DNA from: Bradyrhizobium sp. CSA207
Lineage (GTDB): Bacteria > Pseudomonadota > Alphaproteobacteria > Rhizobiales > Xanthobacteraceae
Direction of reading: 5' to 3'
Length of the DNA stretch: 64,000 bases
Assembly (NCBI RefSeq): GCF_029051685.1
Contig: NZ_JAACFT010000033.1
Location: 1-64,000, forward strand
Below the pieces are notes generated by a model. That model had not been told where the DNA came from. It saw nothing but the letters and a program-made list of their open reading frames with translations, and made no database searches. Position 1 is the first letter of the stretch. Each line of letters starts with the position of its first letter. Positions 18,689 through 26,453 of this stretch are shown here, in pieces. Position numbers and translations under genes: made by a program.

Positions 18689-19423
18689 ATGAAGAAGCTT
18701 TTTGCGACACTGGCCGCGACCACGGCGCTGGTCTCCGCTGCGTCGGCAGCCGACCTTGCGGCGCACTACACCAAGGCACCCGTGGCCGCGCCGATCACCG
18801 ATTGGACCGGCGTCTATCTCGGCGTTTCGGCTGGCGGCGTCTGGGGCACAAACGAGTGGTCTTCTGACGAGTCCCCTCCTTATCGGCCGGGCTCCTACAA
18901 TACCTCGGGCTGGACCGCCGGCGGCATCGTCGGTGCCAACATCCAGGTGCGCAACACGGTGCTCGGGGTGGAATTCGACGGTAACTGGGCTGACGTGTCT
19001 GGTTCCAAAACCATCGGAACGCCGTTCAACGGGCTTGGCAACAGTATCGCGTCGATCGACAACAGGATCGACTGGACGGCGCATGCGCGCGCTCGCCTGG
19101 GATATTCGTTCGGCAACTGGCTGCCGTTCGTCGCCGGTGGTGCCGCGATTGCGGGCGTGCACGACAAGCTGAACTTCATTGCGCCCGTCCTGTTCAATGG
19201 CGCGGTCTATCCTGCCTACAGCAACAGCGCCACCCGCGTCGGCTTCACAGTCGGCGGCGGCATCGACTTCAAGGTGACGCCGAACGTGATCGTTCGCGGC
19301 GAATATCTCTATGACAATTTCGGCAACACCACTGGCCGTCTCGGGCCACCGACGTTCAACACCGAGGCCTTCACGCTCGACACCCATACGGTCCGCGCGG
19401 CACTCATGTACAAGTTCGACTGA
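18689..19423 (+). CDS. outer-membrane beta-barrel protein, Omp25/31 porin family
   Basis: A 244-residue protein with a signal peptide (MKKLFATLAATTALVSAASA, cleavage near residue 21) and a barrel domain that starts at the typical DWTGVYLGVSAGG. Repeated aromatic/Gly strands and a terminal Phe-containing strand (ALMYKFD) fit eight-stranded rhizobial outer-membrane proteins. The start is the ATG that opens the signal peptide; the frame is open further upstream, but that stretch lacks coding character. A clear hairpin terminator follows at 19450. It probably has a structural or adhesion role in the outer membrane. Confidence 0.9.
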   Translation: MKKLFATLAATTALVSAASAADLAAHYTKAPVAAPITDWTGVYLGVSAGGVWGTNEWSSDESPPYRPGSYNTSGWTAGGIVGANIQVRNTVLGVEFDGNWADVSGSKTIGTPFNGLGNSIASIDNRIDWTAHARARLGYSFGNWLPFVAGGAAIAGVHDKLNFIAPVLFNGAVYPAYSNSATRVGFTVGGGIDFKVTPNVIVRGEYLYDNFGNTTGRLGPPTFNTEAFTLDTHTVRAALMYKFD

Positions 19424-19449
19424 ACCTTACCAATCGTTCCAGTCAACTC

Positions 19450-19480
19450 AGCCCGGTCTCGCCAGAGGCCGGGCTCTTTT
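19450..19480 (+). terminator. Rho-independent terminator after the porin gene
   Basis: AGCCCGG (19450-19456) pairs with CCGGGCT (19469-19475), with a 12-base loop that can pair further, followed by CTTTT. It lies 27 bases after the porin stop codon on the same strand, the classic position and form. Confidence 0.8.
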
Positions 19481-19618
19481 CATTGCGGGCAGGAGGCAAT
19501 GACTGGCCCAGGATGCGCGCGATATCAGGGATCGCGATGCGAACAGAGGCGAGAGCCGCCGATCTCCGGTCGGGAGTCCTGTTGCCAACGCAGGATTGTA
19601 TGACTACGCTTTACCCCG

Positions 19619-19667
19619 GAGCATGATCCGGAAAAGTGCGCAGCGGTTTTCCGAAAAGATCATGCGC
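19619..19667. repeat. GAGCATGATC-type palindromic repeat
   Basis: GAGCATGATC at the left end and GATCATGCGC at the right are inverted copies with one mismatch, and the inner GGAAAA/TTTTCC also pair. The same element, in a variant form, occurs at 47633-47682. It is a short interspersed palindrome common in Bradyrhizobium genomes and lies between the porin gene and the next cyclase gene. Confidence 0.7.
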
Positions 19668-19708
19668 AAACAACACCTAAAGACGTTGCTGCGATCGGCC
19701 GCAAATTC

Positions 19709-20521
19709 ATGCCAAAATTCCTTCGCATCGGCATCCATCAGTCGAACGTGTCCGGATACACGTCGAAGGCGTGGTGCGTCAGGCGGGTTGGCTCCGCGGT
19801 TTTCCTGAAGTGGGGCGCCGTGGAGGTCCTTGGAGCGGGAGACGGACGCAAGGTCTACTGGACGCGTCTGCCGCAGGAGAAGACTATTCGTTGTGGCACC
19901 GCGCAGCGCGCCATGGACTATGCAAAAGCCGCGATCGCGCGGCGGCGAAGCCATCGCTATGAACCGCTGGCGGGACCCATCGCGATGCGGCGGCGGTCCG
20001 CCGGCAGTAGCGCCGAGCTCAAACAGGCGCTCGCCACCATCCTGATCGTCGATATCGTCCGCTCTACCGAGAAAGCAGCAAAGCTCGGCGATGCCCGCTG
20101 GTCGCAGGTGATGGGTCACTATTACGCCGCCGTCCGCAAGGAGCTGAAGTGTTCGCGCGGCAAGGAAGTCGTGACCACAGGGGACGGCCTGCTCGCGACG
20201 TTCAAGGCGCCGGCGGCCGGCATCAGTTGCGCCACCGCGATCCAAAAGGCCGTGCGTACGCTGGGGCTCGAGATCAGGGTCGGGCTGCACGCGGGCGAAT
20301 ACAAGGTGAGTGGCGGCGAGGTGGTCGGTCTCGCCTTCCACATCGGCACGCGCGTCGCCGCCAAAGCGCGTGCCGGCGAAGTCCTGGTCTCGAGCGCAGT
20401 CAAGGATTTGCTGGTGTCCAAGTCTGAAATCTCGAAGTCCGAAATCCGCTTCAAGGATCACGGCGTGCACCAGCTCAAGGGCGTGCCGGAGCGATGGCGG
20501 CTGTACCGGGTGGAGGGTTGA
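19709..20521 (+). CDS. class III cyclase domain protein with short N-terminal region
   Basis: A 270-residue soluble protein. The first 110 residues are basic and unassigned (KVYWTRLPQEKTIRCGTAQR). The cyclase domain follows: ILIVDIVRSTEKAAKLGD and EVVTTGDGLLATF supply the metal aspartates. Where the Asn is expected, the sequence is AFHIGTRVAAKA: His takes the Asn position and the Arg is kept, a variant found in one subgroup of bacterial cyclases. Start choice is uncertain because no ribosome binding site is evident; the 5' portion follows a repeat. Activity is therefore less certain than for the other cyclases. Confidence 0.78.
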   Translation: MPKFLRIGIHQSNVSGYTSKAWCVRRVGSAVFLKWGAVEVLGAGDGRKVYWTRLPQEKTIRCGTAQRAMDYAKAAIARRRSHRYEPLAGPIAMRRRSAGSSAELKQALATILIVDIVRSTEKAAKLGDARWSQVMGHYYAAVRKELKCSRGKEVVTTGDGLLATFKAPAAGISCATAIQKAVRTLGLEIRVGLHAGEYKVSGGEVVGLAFHIGTRVAAKARAGEVLVSSAVKDLLVSKSEISKSEIRFKDHGVHQLKGVPERWRLYRVEG

Positions 20522-20616
20522 GGGAGGCGTGCAGGAGGGGATGCCGGCAGCCGGGGCAAGGCGAATTTGGAGTCACCCGGCTCCGACGAAACAAGATCTG
20601 ACAGGCAATCGATCCT

Positions 20617-20657
20617 TGGTGGACCCGGCAGGACTCGAACCCGCAAATGGTGATGAG
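20617..20657 (-). repeat. degenerate tRNA 3'-end fragment (possible attachment-site remnant)
   Basis: Thirty bases at 20617-20646 match the 3' end (CCA, acceptor strand and T-arm) of the tRNA-Ile2 gene at 38458-38533 with two mismatches, in the same orientation. A CTCATCA-like sequence, similar to the anticodon loop, follows at 20652-20657. The rest of the tRNA is missing. It may be an old integration-site duplicate, or the end of a different decayed tRNA. Confidence 0.55.
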
Positions 20658-20698
20658 AGACTGCCTGCCGCGGCCGTTCGACAGCGCGTTCACCCGGC

Positions 20699-21076
20699 CT
20701 ATTTCAAGGTTTTCAGATAGGCGATGACGTCGGAGCGATCTCTGGACTCCGGCAATCCTTTGAAGAACATTTTCGCGCCGTGAACGTCCCCGCGCGGATC
20801 TGCGAGATAAGAATCCAGTGCGGTTGCAGTCCATGTGGACTTGTTCGCTTTCATCGCCTCCGAATAGGTGTAGTCCGGCACTCTGCCCGGCTCACGTCCC
20901 ACGACGTTCCAAAGGCTCGGTCCGACCTTGTTTATTCCGATTTCCGCGGCGTGGCAGTTTTGGCAGATGTGCTGAAAGATGGCCCTTCCGGAAACCGGAT
21001 CACCACTGGAATCCGCCGCAAACGCGGCAACAGAGAACGTCACCAGCAAGGCAGAAAGAATTACGCGACCCGTCAT
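20699..21076 (-). CDS. class I c-type cytochrome, candidate electron acceptor of XoxF
   Basis: A 125-residue exported monohaem cytochrome c. A signal peptide (about 1-21, ending FAAD) precedes the haem site CQNCH (about 38-42); KVGPSLWNVVGREPG and a distal Met in KMFFKGLPE fit mitochondrial/c2-type class I cytochromes. It sits downstream of pqqA on the same strand and is divergent from xoxF, so it could serve as the XoxG-like acceptor. That role is an inference from position. A purine-rich AAAGGGA precedes the ATG. Confidence 0.87.
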   Translation of the reverse strand: MTGRVILSALLVTFSVAAFAADSSGDPVSGRAIFQHICQNCHAAEIGINKVGPSLWNVVGREPGRVPDYTYSEAMKANKSTWTATALDSYLADPRGDVHGAKMFFKGLPESRDRSDVIAYLKTLK

Positions 21077-21277
21077 GAGAGCATCCCTTTCATCAATTTC
21101 GTTGGCCGGTTCGACGCAATCTGGAAGTACCCATCCGGTGGTAGCCCGTCCGCGGAGATCTGGAATGCATAGGTGAGCAGACCGTTCACGCGCGGTTGGA
21201 TGGGTCTCTGCGCTGGGTCTCTCGATCCGCTGCCACCGTCCAGATGGTCTGTTCTGGAGGGCGGCAGCGAAAGCGAG

Positions 21278-21361
21278 TCATGCTTTGCGTGACGCGCACG
21301 CGTACATGTTGATTTCCATCCCGACGGCGATTTCGACGATCTTCGGAGCGTTCCAGGTCAT
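21278..21361 (-). CDS. pqqA: PqqA, precursor peptide of the PQQ cofactor
   Basis: A 27-residue gene read on the minus strand from ATG at 21361 behind AGAGGGA. The peptide is MTWNAPKIVEIAVG followed by MEINMYACASRKA. The invariant E16 and Y20 in the E-x3-Y motif are the two residues that PqqE joins to build PQQ. The flanking KIVEIAVGMEINMYAC pattern is typical of alphaproteobacterial PqqA. No pqqB, C, D or E gene lies in the window, so it is an orphan copy. It is divergent from xoxF and upstream of a cytochrome c gene. Confidence 0.92.
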   Translation of the reverse strand: MTWNAPKIVEIAVGMEINMYACASRKA

Positions 21362-21812
21362 GTTTCCCTCTTTTCAGCTTGGTGGCACCAGCGCGTGTGT
21401 TTTCCGCCACTGCATGCTTCGCGTGGCGGGCGCATTTAAGCACGCGCGTCCACCGGCGGAACTGCGATCAAGGTAGTAGGCCGGAGCGGCGCCTTTGGCG
21501 TGCAGCGGAGCCGATCGGTCTGCGGTCAAATCCATCTCGAAGCAGCACGTAGCTCCAGGTCGATTCATTGTTTGTCGAGCGAACGGCATTTGGTCGAGCA
21601 GAACTCCTGCCGCGGCGCACAAAGTTCGATTGGCAGAGCGGAATCGTGAGAGCCGTCGCTGTTGGCATGAACTACTACCTTCCGCCTATACGTGCGCGAC
21701 GACGTTGCTGGCACTTTAGTTTGCGATGGGCGAAACAACGCCGCATCGATATCTCCGCGTCACCCGCCCTGAACTTGCGGACGCGGGTAACAAGAATTCT
21801 CGGAGGAAACAG
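21362..21812. other. divergent promoter region between pqqA and xoxF
   Basis: About 450 bases with no convincing gene on either strand. It lies between the start of pqqA (minus) and that of xoxF (plus), so it should carry both promoters and the control sites for alcohol and possibly lanthanide response. No palindrome long enough to call an operator was recognised by eye. Confidence 0.55.
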
Positions 21813-23528
21813 ATGGGACTCAGAAGCAGGAGTATCTTTGCCGGCGTTTCGTTCGCCGCCTTTGCGATGGTTGTGGCAAGCAGCGTCCAGGCCAACGATT
21901 CGGTTGTGAAGGCTGTATCGGATCCCAACGGCTGGGCAATCGCCGGGCACGACTACGGCAACACGCGCTTTAGCCCGCTCAAGCAAATCACCTCGGAGAA
22001 CGTTGGCAAGCTTCAATTGGCGTACTCATTGTCGCTGGCTTCGCTTCGTTCCAACGAATCGTCTCCGGTCGTGATCGGGGACACGCTCTACGTCACGACG
22101 TCGTGGGGACCGAAATATGTCTACGCCGTCAACGCCGCCACCGGGGCGCAGAAGTGGACGTACCAGCCGGACATACCGGATGACGTGCTGCAGTACGCTT
22201 GCTGCGACGTCAACAACCGTGGTGTCGCCTACGCGGATGGCAAGATCTTCATTGGCCGCCTCGATGGCAAGCTCACAGCGCTTGATGCCGCCAGCGGCAA
22301 GGAGCTTTGGACTTCGAAGGTCGTCGACTACAAGCAGGGTTCGGTCATCACCTCGCCGCCGCTGGTTGTTCGCGACAAGATCATCACCGGCTTCGGCGGT
22401 GGCGAGTATGGCGTCCGCGGCGCACTTCTGGCGTTCGATCTGAATACCGGCAAGCTGCTCTGGCAGACCAATACCGTTCCGGCACCGGGCGAGCCCGGCA
22501 GCGAAACGTGGAAGGGCGACACCGGCCTTCATGGTGGCGGCGCTGCGTGGCTGGTCGGCTCCTATGATGCCAAGACCGATACGGTGTACTGGGGGACCAG
22601 CAATCCGGGACCGTGGAATACCGGCGTCCGTTCCACTGGGGATGGCAATTTCGGCAAGCTGACCAACCTCTACACCGCATCGACCCTCGCCATCGACCCG
22701 AACACCGGCAAGATCAAATGGCACATCCAGGGTACGCCGGCCGATGCCTGGGACTACGACGGCGTCAACGAACTGCTGCTGACCGATCTGAAGATCGGCG
22801 GCGCCAATACGCCGGTTCTGATGAAGGCTGATCGTAACGGCTTCTTCTTCGTCGCCAACCGGGAAACCGGCAAAATGATCTCGGCCGAAAAATACGTCTA
22901 CGCGAACTGGGCGAAGAAATTCGACATCAGCACCATGCGTGCCGAGGAAGATCCCGAGAAGCGTCCGGGTCCCGGCCATCCTGCCAAGGACATCTGCCCG
23001 AACCTGATCGGGGGCAAGAACTGGCAGCCGATGTCGTTCAATCCGCAGACAGGCCTCGTCTACATTCCGGCCAACAATGTCTGCATGGATTGGTCGGTGA
23101 GCGATGTCAGCTACAAGCGCGGGGTGTTCTATCTCGGCGCCGAATTCCCGACCAAGGAAGGGCCCGGCGGTTTCCTCGGCGAATTGGTCGCCTGGGATCC
23201 GATCGCCAACAAGAAGGTCTGGAGCATCAAGGAAGACCTGCCTTTCAATGGCGGCACGCTGAGCACCGGCGGCAACCTCGTGTTCTCCGGCAATCTACAC
23301 GGCGATTTCCGCGCCATCGATGCGAAGAACGGCAAGGTACTGTGGAGCAAGAACCTTGGAAGCGGAATCGGTGCGGGTCCTGTGAGCTACTCGGTGGGCG
23401 GCAAGCAGTATGTCGCCATTGTCGTCGGACGCACGGCCGCCCTTCCAGCCTTCCTCGGTGAGATAGGCAAGAAGATGGTGGCAGCTGCGCCCGAAGGCGG
23501 CGCCCTGTTCGTCTTTGCTCTGCAATAA
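21813..23528 (+). CDS. xoxF: XoxF-type lanthanide-dependent PQQ methanol dehydrogenase
   Basis: A 571-residue periplasmic quinoprotein that oxidises methanol or other primary alcohols. The start is the ATG behind CGGAGGAAACAG; it opens a signal peptide ending ASSVQAND. The eight-bladed propeller motifs are present, including the vicinal disulfide QYACCDVNNRG. The catalytic Asp is D314 in AWDYDGVNE, and the second Asp two residues later (D316) is the lanthanide-coordinating signature; calcium-type MxaF has Ala there. The Glu of GGGEYGVRG and the Asn of SNPGPWN complete the metal site. The following gene is a XoxJ-like fusion. Confidence 0.94.
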   Translation: MGLRSRSIFAGVSFAAFAMVVASSVQANDSVVKAVSDPNGWAIAGHDYGNTRFSPLKQITSENVGKLQLAYSLSLASLRSNESSPVVIGDTLYVTTSWGPKYVYAVNAATGAQKWTYQPDIPDDVLQYACCDVNNRGVAYADGKIFIGRLDGKLTALDAASGKELWTSKVVDYKQGSVITSPPLVVRDKIITGFGGGEYGVRGALLAFDLNTGKLLWQTNTVPAPGEPGSETWKGDTGLHGGGAAWLVGSYDAKTDTVYWGTSNPGPWNTGVRSTGDGNFGKLTNLYTASTLAIDPNTGKIKWHIQGTPADAWDYDGVNELLLTDLKIGGANTPVLMKADRNGFFFVANRETGKMISAEKYVYANWAKKFDISTMRAEEDPEKRPGPGHPAKDICPNLIGGKNWQPMSFNPQTGLVYIPANNVCMDWSVSDVSYKRGVFYLGAEFPTKEGPGGFLGELVAWDPIANKKVWSIKEDLPFNGGTLSTGGNLVFSGNLHGDFRAIDAKNGKVLWSKNLGSGIGAGPVSYSVGGKQYVAIVVGRTAALPAFLGEIGKKMVAAAPEGGALFVFALQ

Positions 23529-23549
23529 GACTTTGCTCTGCAATAAGAC
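23514..23549 (+). repeat. 18-bp tandem duplication across the xoxF stop codon
   Basis: TTTGCTCTGCAATAAGAC occurs twice in tandem (23514-23531 and 23532-23549) without mismatch. The first copy contains the last xoxF codons and the TAA stop; the second repeats them in the short gap before the next gene. It looks like a recent replication slippage event. Confidence 0.9.
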
Positions 23550-23567
23550 AAATGAGTGGAGGCAGCA

Positions 23568-24764
23568 GTGATCCGCGCAGTTCCAAACGCAGCTCGTGTT
23601 TCAAGGTACGGCTCCCGGTTGGAGAAGGTTGCTCGAGCGCTACTGCTGTCCACAATCATGGCGACGCCGGCTCTTCGAGCCGGCGCCGATGAAATACGGC
23701 CGTTGCGCCTCTGCGCGGATCCGACGAACTTGCCGTTCTCGAGCGATGACCCGGCAAGGCCCGGCCTCTATCTTGAGATCGGCCAGTTGGTCGCCCGGAA
23801 ACTGGAGCGGCCGGTGACCTACAACTGGTACAAGTCCTACTTCGGCAAGCGAACCGTTCGTGAAACGCTGTTGAGCAAACAGTGCGACGCCATGATTGGT
23901 TTGCCGCAGGTGGACGATTTCATGGGGCCTGCCGTCATCTTCTCGAAGCCGATCGCGCGGGAAGGTTACGCGCTGGTGAGCGCGAAGGGCGGGACCATCG
24001 CGGGCATCGACGATCTGAAGGGATTGCGCGTCGCCGTACAGTATCAGACCGTGCCGCAAAACCTGCTCGCGCTGCGCGACGAGATCGAGAAGGTGACCGT
24101 ATTGAGTCCCGACGAAGGAATGAAGATGCTCGATCAGGGAAAGGTCGACGTCGCTTTTATCTGGGCTCCGGTGGCCGGTTGGCTCAACACCACCGCCTAC
24201 GGAGAAAAGTACCAGATCAGAACCACGGCTGGCGAGGGGCTCGTGTGGTCCACCGCGATCGGCTTTGCGAAAGCGTCGACGGGCCTTCGGGATGATGTTA
24301 ACGTGGTTCTACCGTCCCTGCAGGAGGACATCGACAGGTTGTTCGTGAAATATGGCGTGCCGAGCGACACGCCGGTCAAATTCGGTGAGCTCAGCCATCC
24401 GCTTCCCGTCGCTGATGCGGTTCTGAACGAACCTGTGACCGTTGGCCAATCGACCGGCGACAGCAAACCCGCCGAAGCGAAGGTTACCGCTTCCGGGGAC
24501 ATATCGGCCGGCCACGAGCTGTTCAACGGCACGTGCGCGCACTGCCACGGGCCTGACGGCGTGCAGGCCGAGAAACGTATCAACCTGCGCCTGCTGAAGA
24601 AGCGATATGGCGAAGACATGGAAGCGACGTACTGGAAGACGGTTCATGACGGACGGCCGTCCAAAGGGATGCCCGCCTGGAGAGAAGTGTTCGGCGACGA
24701 TGAGCTTCGAAATGTCTTTGTATATCTGCAGACGTTGCAAGAGGCGGCCGACGGTTCGAATTAG
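23568..24764 (+). CDS. XoxJ-like periplasmic binding protein fused to cytochrome c
   Basis: A 398-residue exported protein. GTG at 23568 is chosen because GGAGG lies just upstream. After a signal region (about 15-40) comes a type 2 periplasmic-binding domain (about 45-285: LRLCADPTNLPFSSDD, LLSKQCDAMIGLPQ, VAVQYQTVPQNLL) like MxaJ/XoxJ, which helps assemble methanol dehydrogenase. A class I cytochrome c domain follows (about 305-390) with the haem site CAHCH starting near residue 323 and a likely Met ligand in SKGMPAW. Usual XoxJ proteins lack the haem domain. It lies 39 bases after xoxF. Confidence 0.88.
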   Translation: MIRAVPNAARVSRYGSRLEKVARALLLSTIMATPALRAGADEIRPLRLCADPTNLPFSSDDPARPGLYLEIGQLVARKLERPVTYNWYKSYFGKRTVRETLLSKQCDAMIGLPQVDDFMGPAVIFSKPIAREGYALVSAKGGTIAGIDDLKGLRVAVQYQTVPQNLLALRDEIEKVTVLSPDEGMKMLDQGKVDVAFIWAPVAGWLNTTAYGEKYQIRTTAGEGLVWSTAIGFAKASTGLRDDVNVVLPSLQEDIDRLFVKYGVPSDTPVKFGELSHPLPVADAVLNEPVTVGQSTGDSKPAEAKVTASGDISAGHELFNGTCAHCHGPDGVQAEKRINLRLLKKRYGEDMEATYWKTVHDGRPSKGMPAWREVFGDDELRNVFVYLQTLQEAADGSN

Positions 24765-24830
24765 GACTGCCGGGCAGGATGCCGCGGGCGCTACAGCCTG
24801 GATGCAGCCAATGCTTCGGGTGTGGCTCTC

Positions 24831-25511
24831 ATGATGGGCTTCCTCATCATCGATGATCATCCGTTGTTCGGCGAAGCGCTCGGCAATGCAATCCGGATTT
24901 CGCATCCGGACGCCCGAATTTTCGAGGCGGCCTCGATCCGCCAGGCGCTGAGTATCCTGGCGACGGAGCGCAACATCGATCTTGCGCTTCTTGATCTTCT
25001 GCTGCCGGATGCCGTGGGATCTTCCGGCTTTCTCAGATTGCGCGGCAGCCATCCGAAGCTGCCGATCCTCATTGTATCCAGTGTTGAAGATAAACCGACG
25101 ATCCGCGAAGCGCTCGCGATGGGGGCGGTCGGCTATCTCTCCAAATCGACCTCCGTCGGCGAACTGTCGAATGCAATCGCCCGGATTTTGAGCGGCTCAG
25201 TGTCCGCACCGAAAGCGTACGCGGCAGCGGGCACGACCGTGCAAACCGAAGCGGCCCTGCGCGAGAAAATCAGGAAGCTGACGCCGCAGCAGGTCCGCGT
25301 GCTGCATCTGCTCAGGAACGGCCTCCAGAACCGCGAGATTGCCACGGAGCTCAAGCTGGCGGAGTCTACTGTGAAGGCGCACGTGACCGAGATTCTACGC
25401 AAGCTCGGGCTCTTCAGCCGTAACAAGGCGATTATTGAAATCGGAAAGATTGCCTGGCCGTCGCCGGCTCCCTGTCAAAGCGCGAGGGGCGAGCGGGAAA
25501 GGCCCTCTTGA
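24831..25511 (+). CDS. LuxR/NarL-type response regulator
   Basis: A 226-residue regulator. Receiver domain: acidic pair in FLIIDDHPLFGEAL, phospho-acceptor Asp in LALLDLLLPD, Ser in LIVSSVED and Lys in GYLSKSTS. The C-terminal helix-turn-helix (LTPQQVRVLHLLRNGLQNREIA, then ESTVKAHVTEIL) is of LuxR type. Start ATG at 24831 is followed by a second ATG; an in-frame GTG at 24822 is possible, and no strong ribosome site is seen. The placement beside xoxF suggests that it controls alcohol oxidation, as ErbR/AgmR-like regulators do elsewhere. Confidence 0.88.
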   Translation: MMGFLIIDDHPLFGEALGNAIRISHPDARIFEAASIRQALSILATERNIDLALLDLLLPDAVGSSGFLRLRGSHPKLPILIVSSVEDKPTIREALAMGAVGYLSKSTSVGELSNAIARILSGSVSAPKAYAAAGTTVQTEAALREKIRKLTPQQVRVLHLLRNGLQNREIATELKLAESTVKAHVTEILRKLGLFSRNKAIIEIGKIAWPSPAPCQSARGERERPS

Positions 25512-25687
25512 CCGAGGTAGCTGGAATTCGTTGGGGGCTTTTGGCGGGCTTGGCGGAGCGGCAGGCTCCGCCGGCGGGCTGATCGCTCCGCTATAGGCTT
25601 CGTTCCGTCCTTGCGATAATGTGCCGATCGTCACGAACGAATTCCGCCGTCCTGAGGGCCGGCTGAACGACGCGATCGGCCGCCAGC

Positions 25688-26410
25688 ATGCCGACGCCAG
25701 GCGAGGCAAATGCAGTGAGGTTGCTTGTCGTCGAGGATCACCCGCTGTTTTGCGACGCCCTGCTCGGCGTCATAGCCGCCGCCTTTCCGACCGCCGAGGT
25801 GTTTCGGGCAATGTCGATCGACGGCGCACTTGAGATCCTTGCCTCCAAGCGCTCCATCGATATCATTTTGCTCGATTTGTCGATGCCCGGCACGACCAGC
25901 CTGCTGGGTGCGTTCCGCGTTCGTGCCGCAGCTCCGAAAAGTGCGCTGGTCATTGTTTCGGCGCACGACAGCGCCCGGATCGTGGGATACGCGCTTGCGC
26001 TCGGCATTTCCGGCTATGTCCCGAAATCGACCCCGAAGACCGAGCTGGCTCATTCGATCCGCTCAATTTTGGAGGGGGAGGTCTATGTTCCGAAGCGCCT
26101 CCATGGGCGCGCGGCAGCCAAGCGTGCCGGCGCCGAGATCCAGCCCCTGCTGCGCCAGCTGTCGTTTCTCACCTCCCAGCAGCTTCGTGTTCTCGACATG
26201 ATTTGTCGAGGTTTCCAGAACAAGCAGATCGCTTACGAGCTGGGTATCTCCGTCACAACGGTCAAAGTTCACGTCACCGACGTGTTGCGAAAGCTGGGCG
26301 TTCGAAGCCGCACCAATGCAATCATCGAACTCTCCAGACTGGATCTGGCGCGATCAGAACGTAGCGCGCCGACGACCACTCGCGACTCCGGAACTGCGAC
26401 GCAATCTTGA
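25688..26410 (+). CDS. second LuxR/NarL-type response regulator (AgmR-like)
   Basis: A 240-residue regulator with receiver domain (RLLVVEDHPLFCDAL, phospho-acceptor in IILLDLSMPG, SAHD, GYVPKSTPK) and LuxR-type helix-turn-helix (LTSQQLRVLDMICRGFQNKQ ... TVKVHVTDVLRKLG). It is a paralogue of the regulator at 24831 and follows it by 176 bases. It is convergent with the hybrid kinase gene at 26454. It resembles AgmR/ErbR regulators of PQQ alcohol dehydrogenases; the cognate kinase is presumably one of the neighbours. Confidence 0.88.
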   Translation: MPTPGEANAVRLLVVEDHPLFCDALLGVIAAAFPTAEVFRAMSIDGALEILASKRSIDIILLDLSMPGTTSLLGAFRVRAAAPKSALVIVSAHDSARIVGYALALGISGYVPKSTPKTELAHSIRSILEGEVYVPKRLHGRAAAKRAGAEIQPLLRQLSFLTSQQLRVLDMICRGFQNKQIAYELGISVTTVKVHVTDVLRKLGVRSRTNAIIELSRLDLARSERSAPTTTRDSGTATQS

Positions 26411-26453
26411 CCGGTGCGGCCGCTCAGTAGGCTCGCATCTGCCTGCAGGCCGT

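Noticed and set aside
21495..21719. 74-residue plus-strand frame between pqqA and xoxF
   Set aside because: No ribosome site, no motif and no plausible start; it lies in the divergent promoter region.
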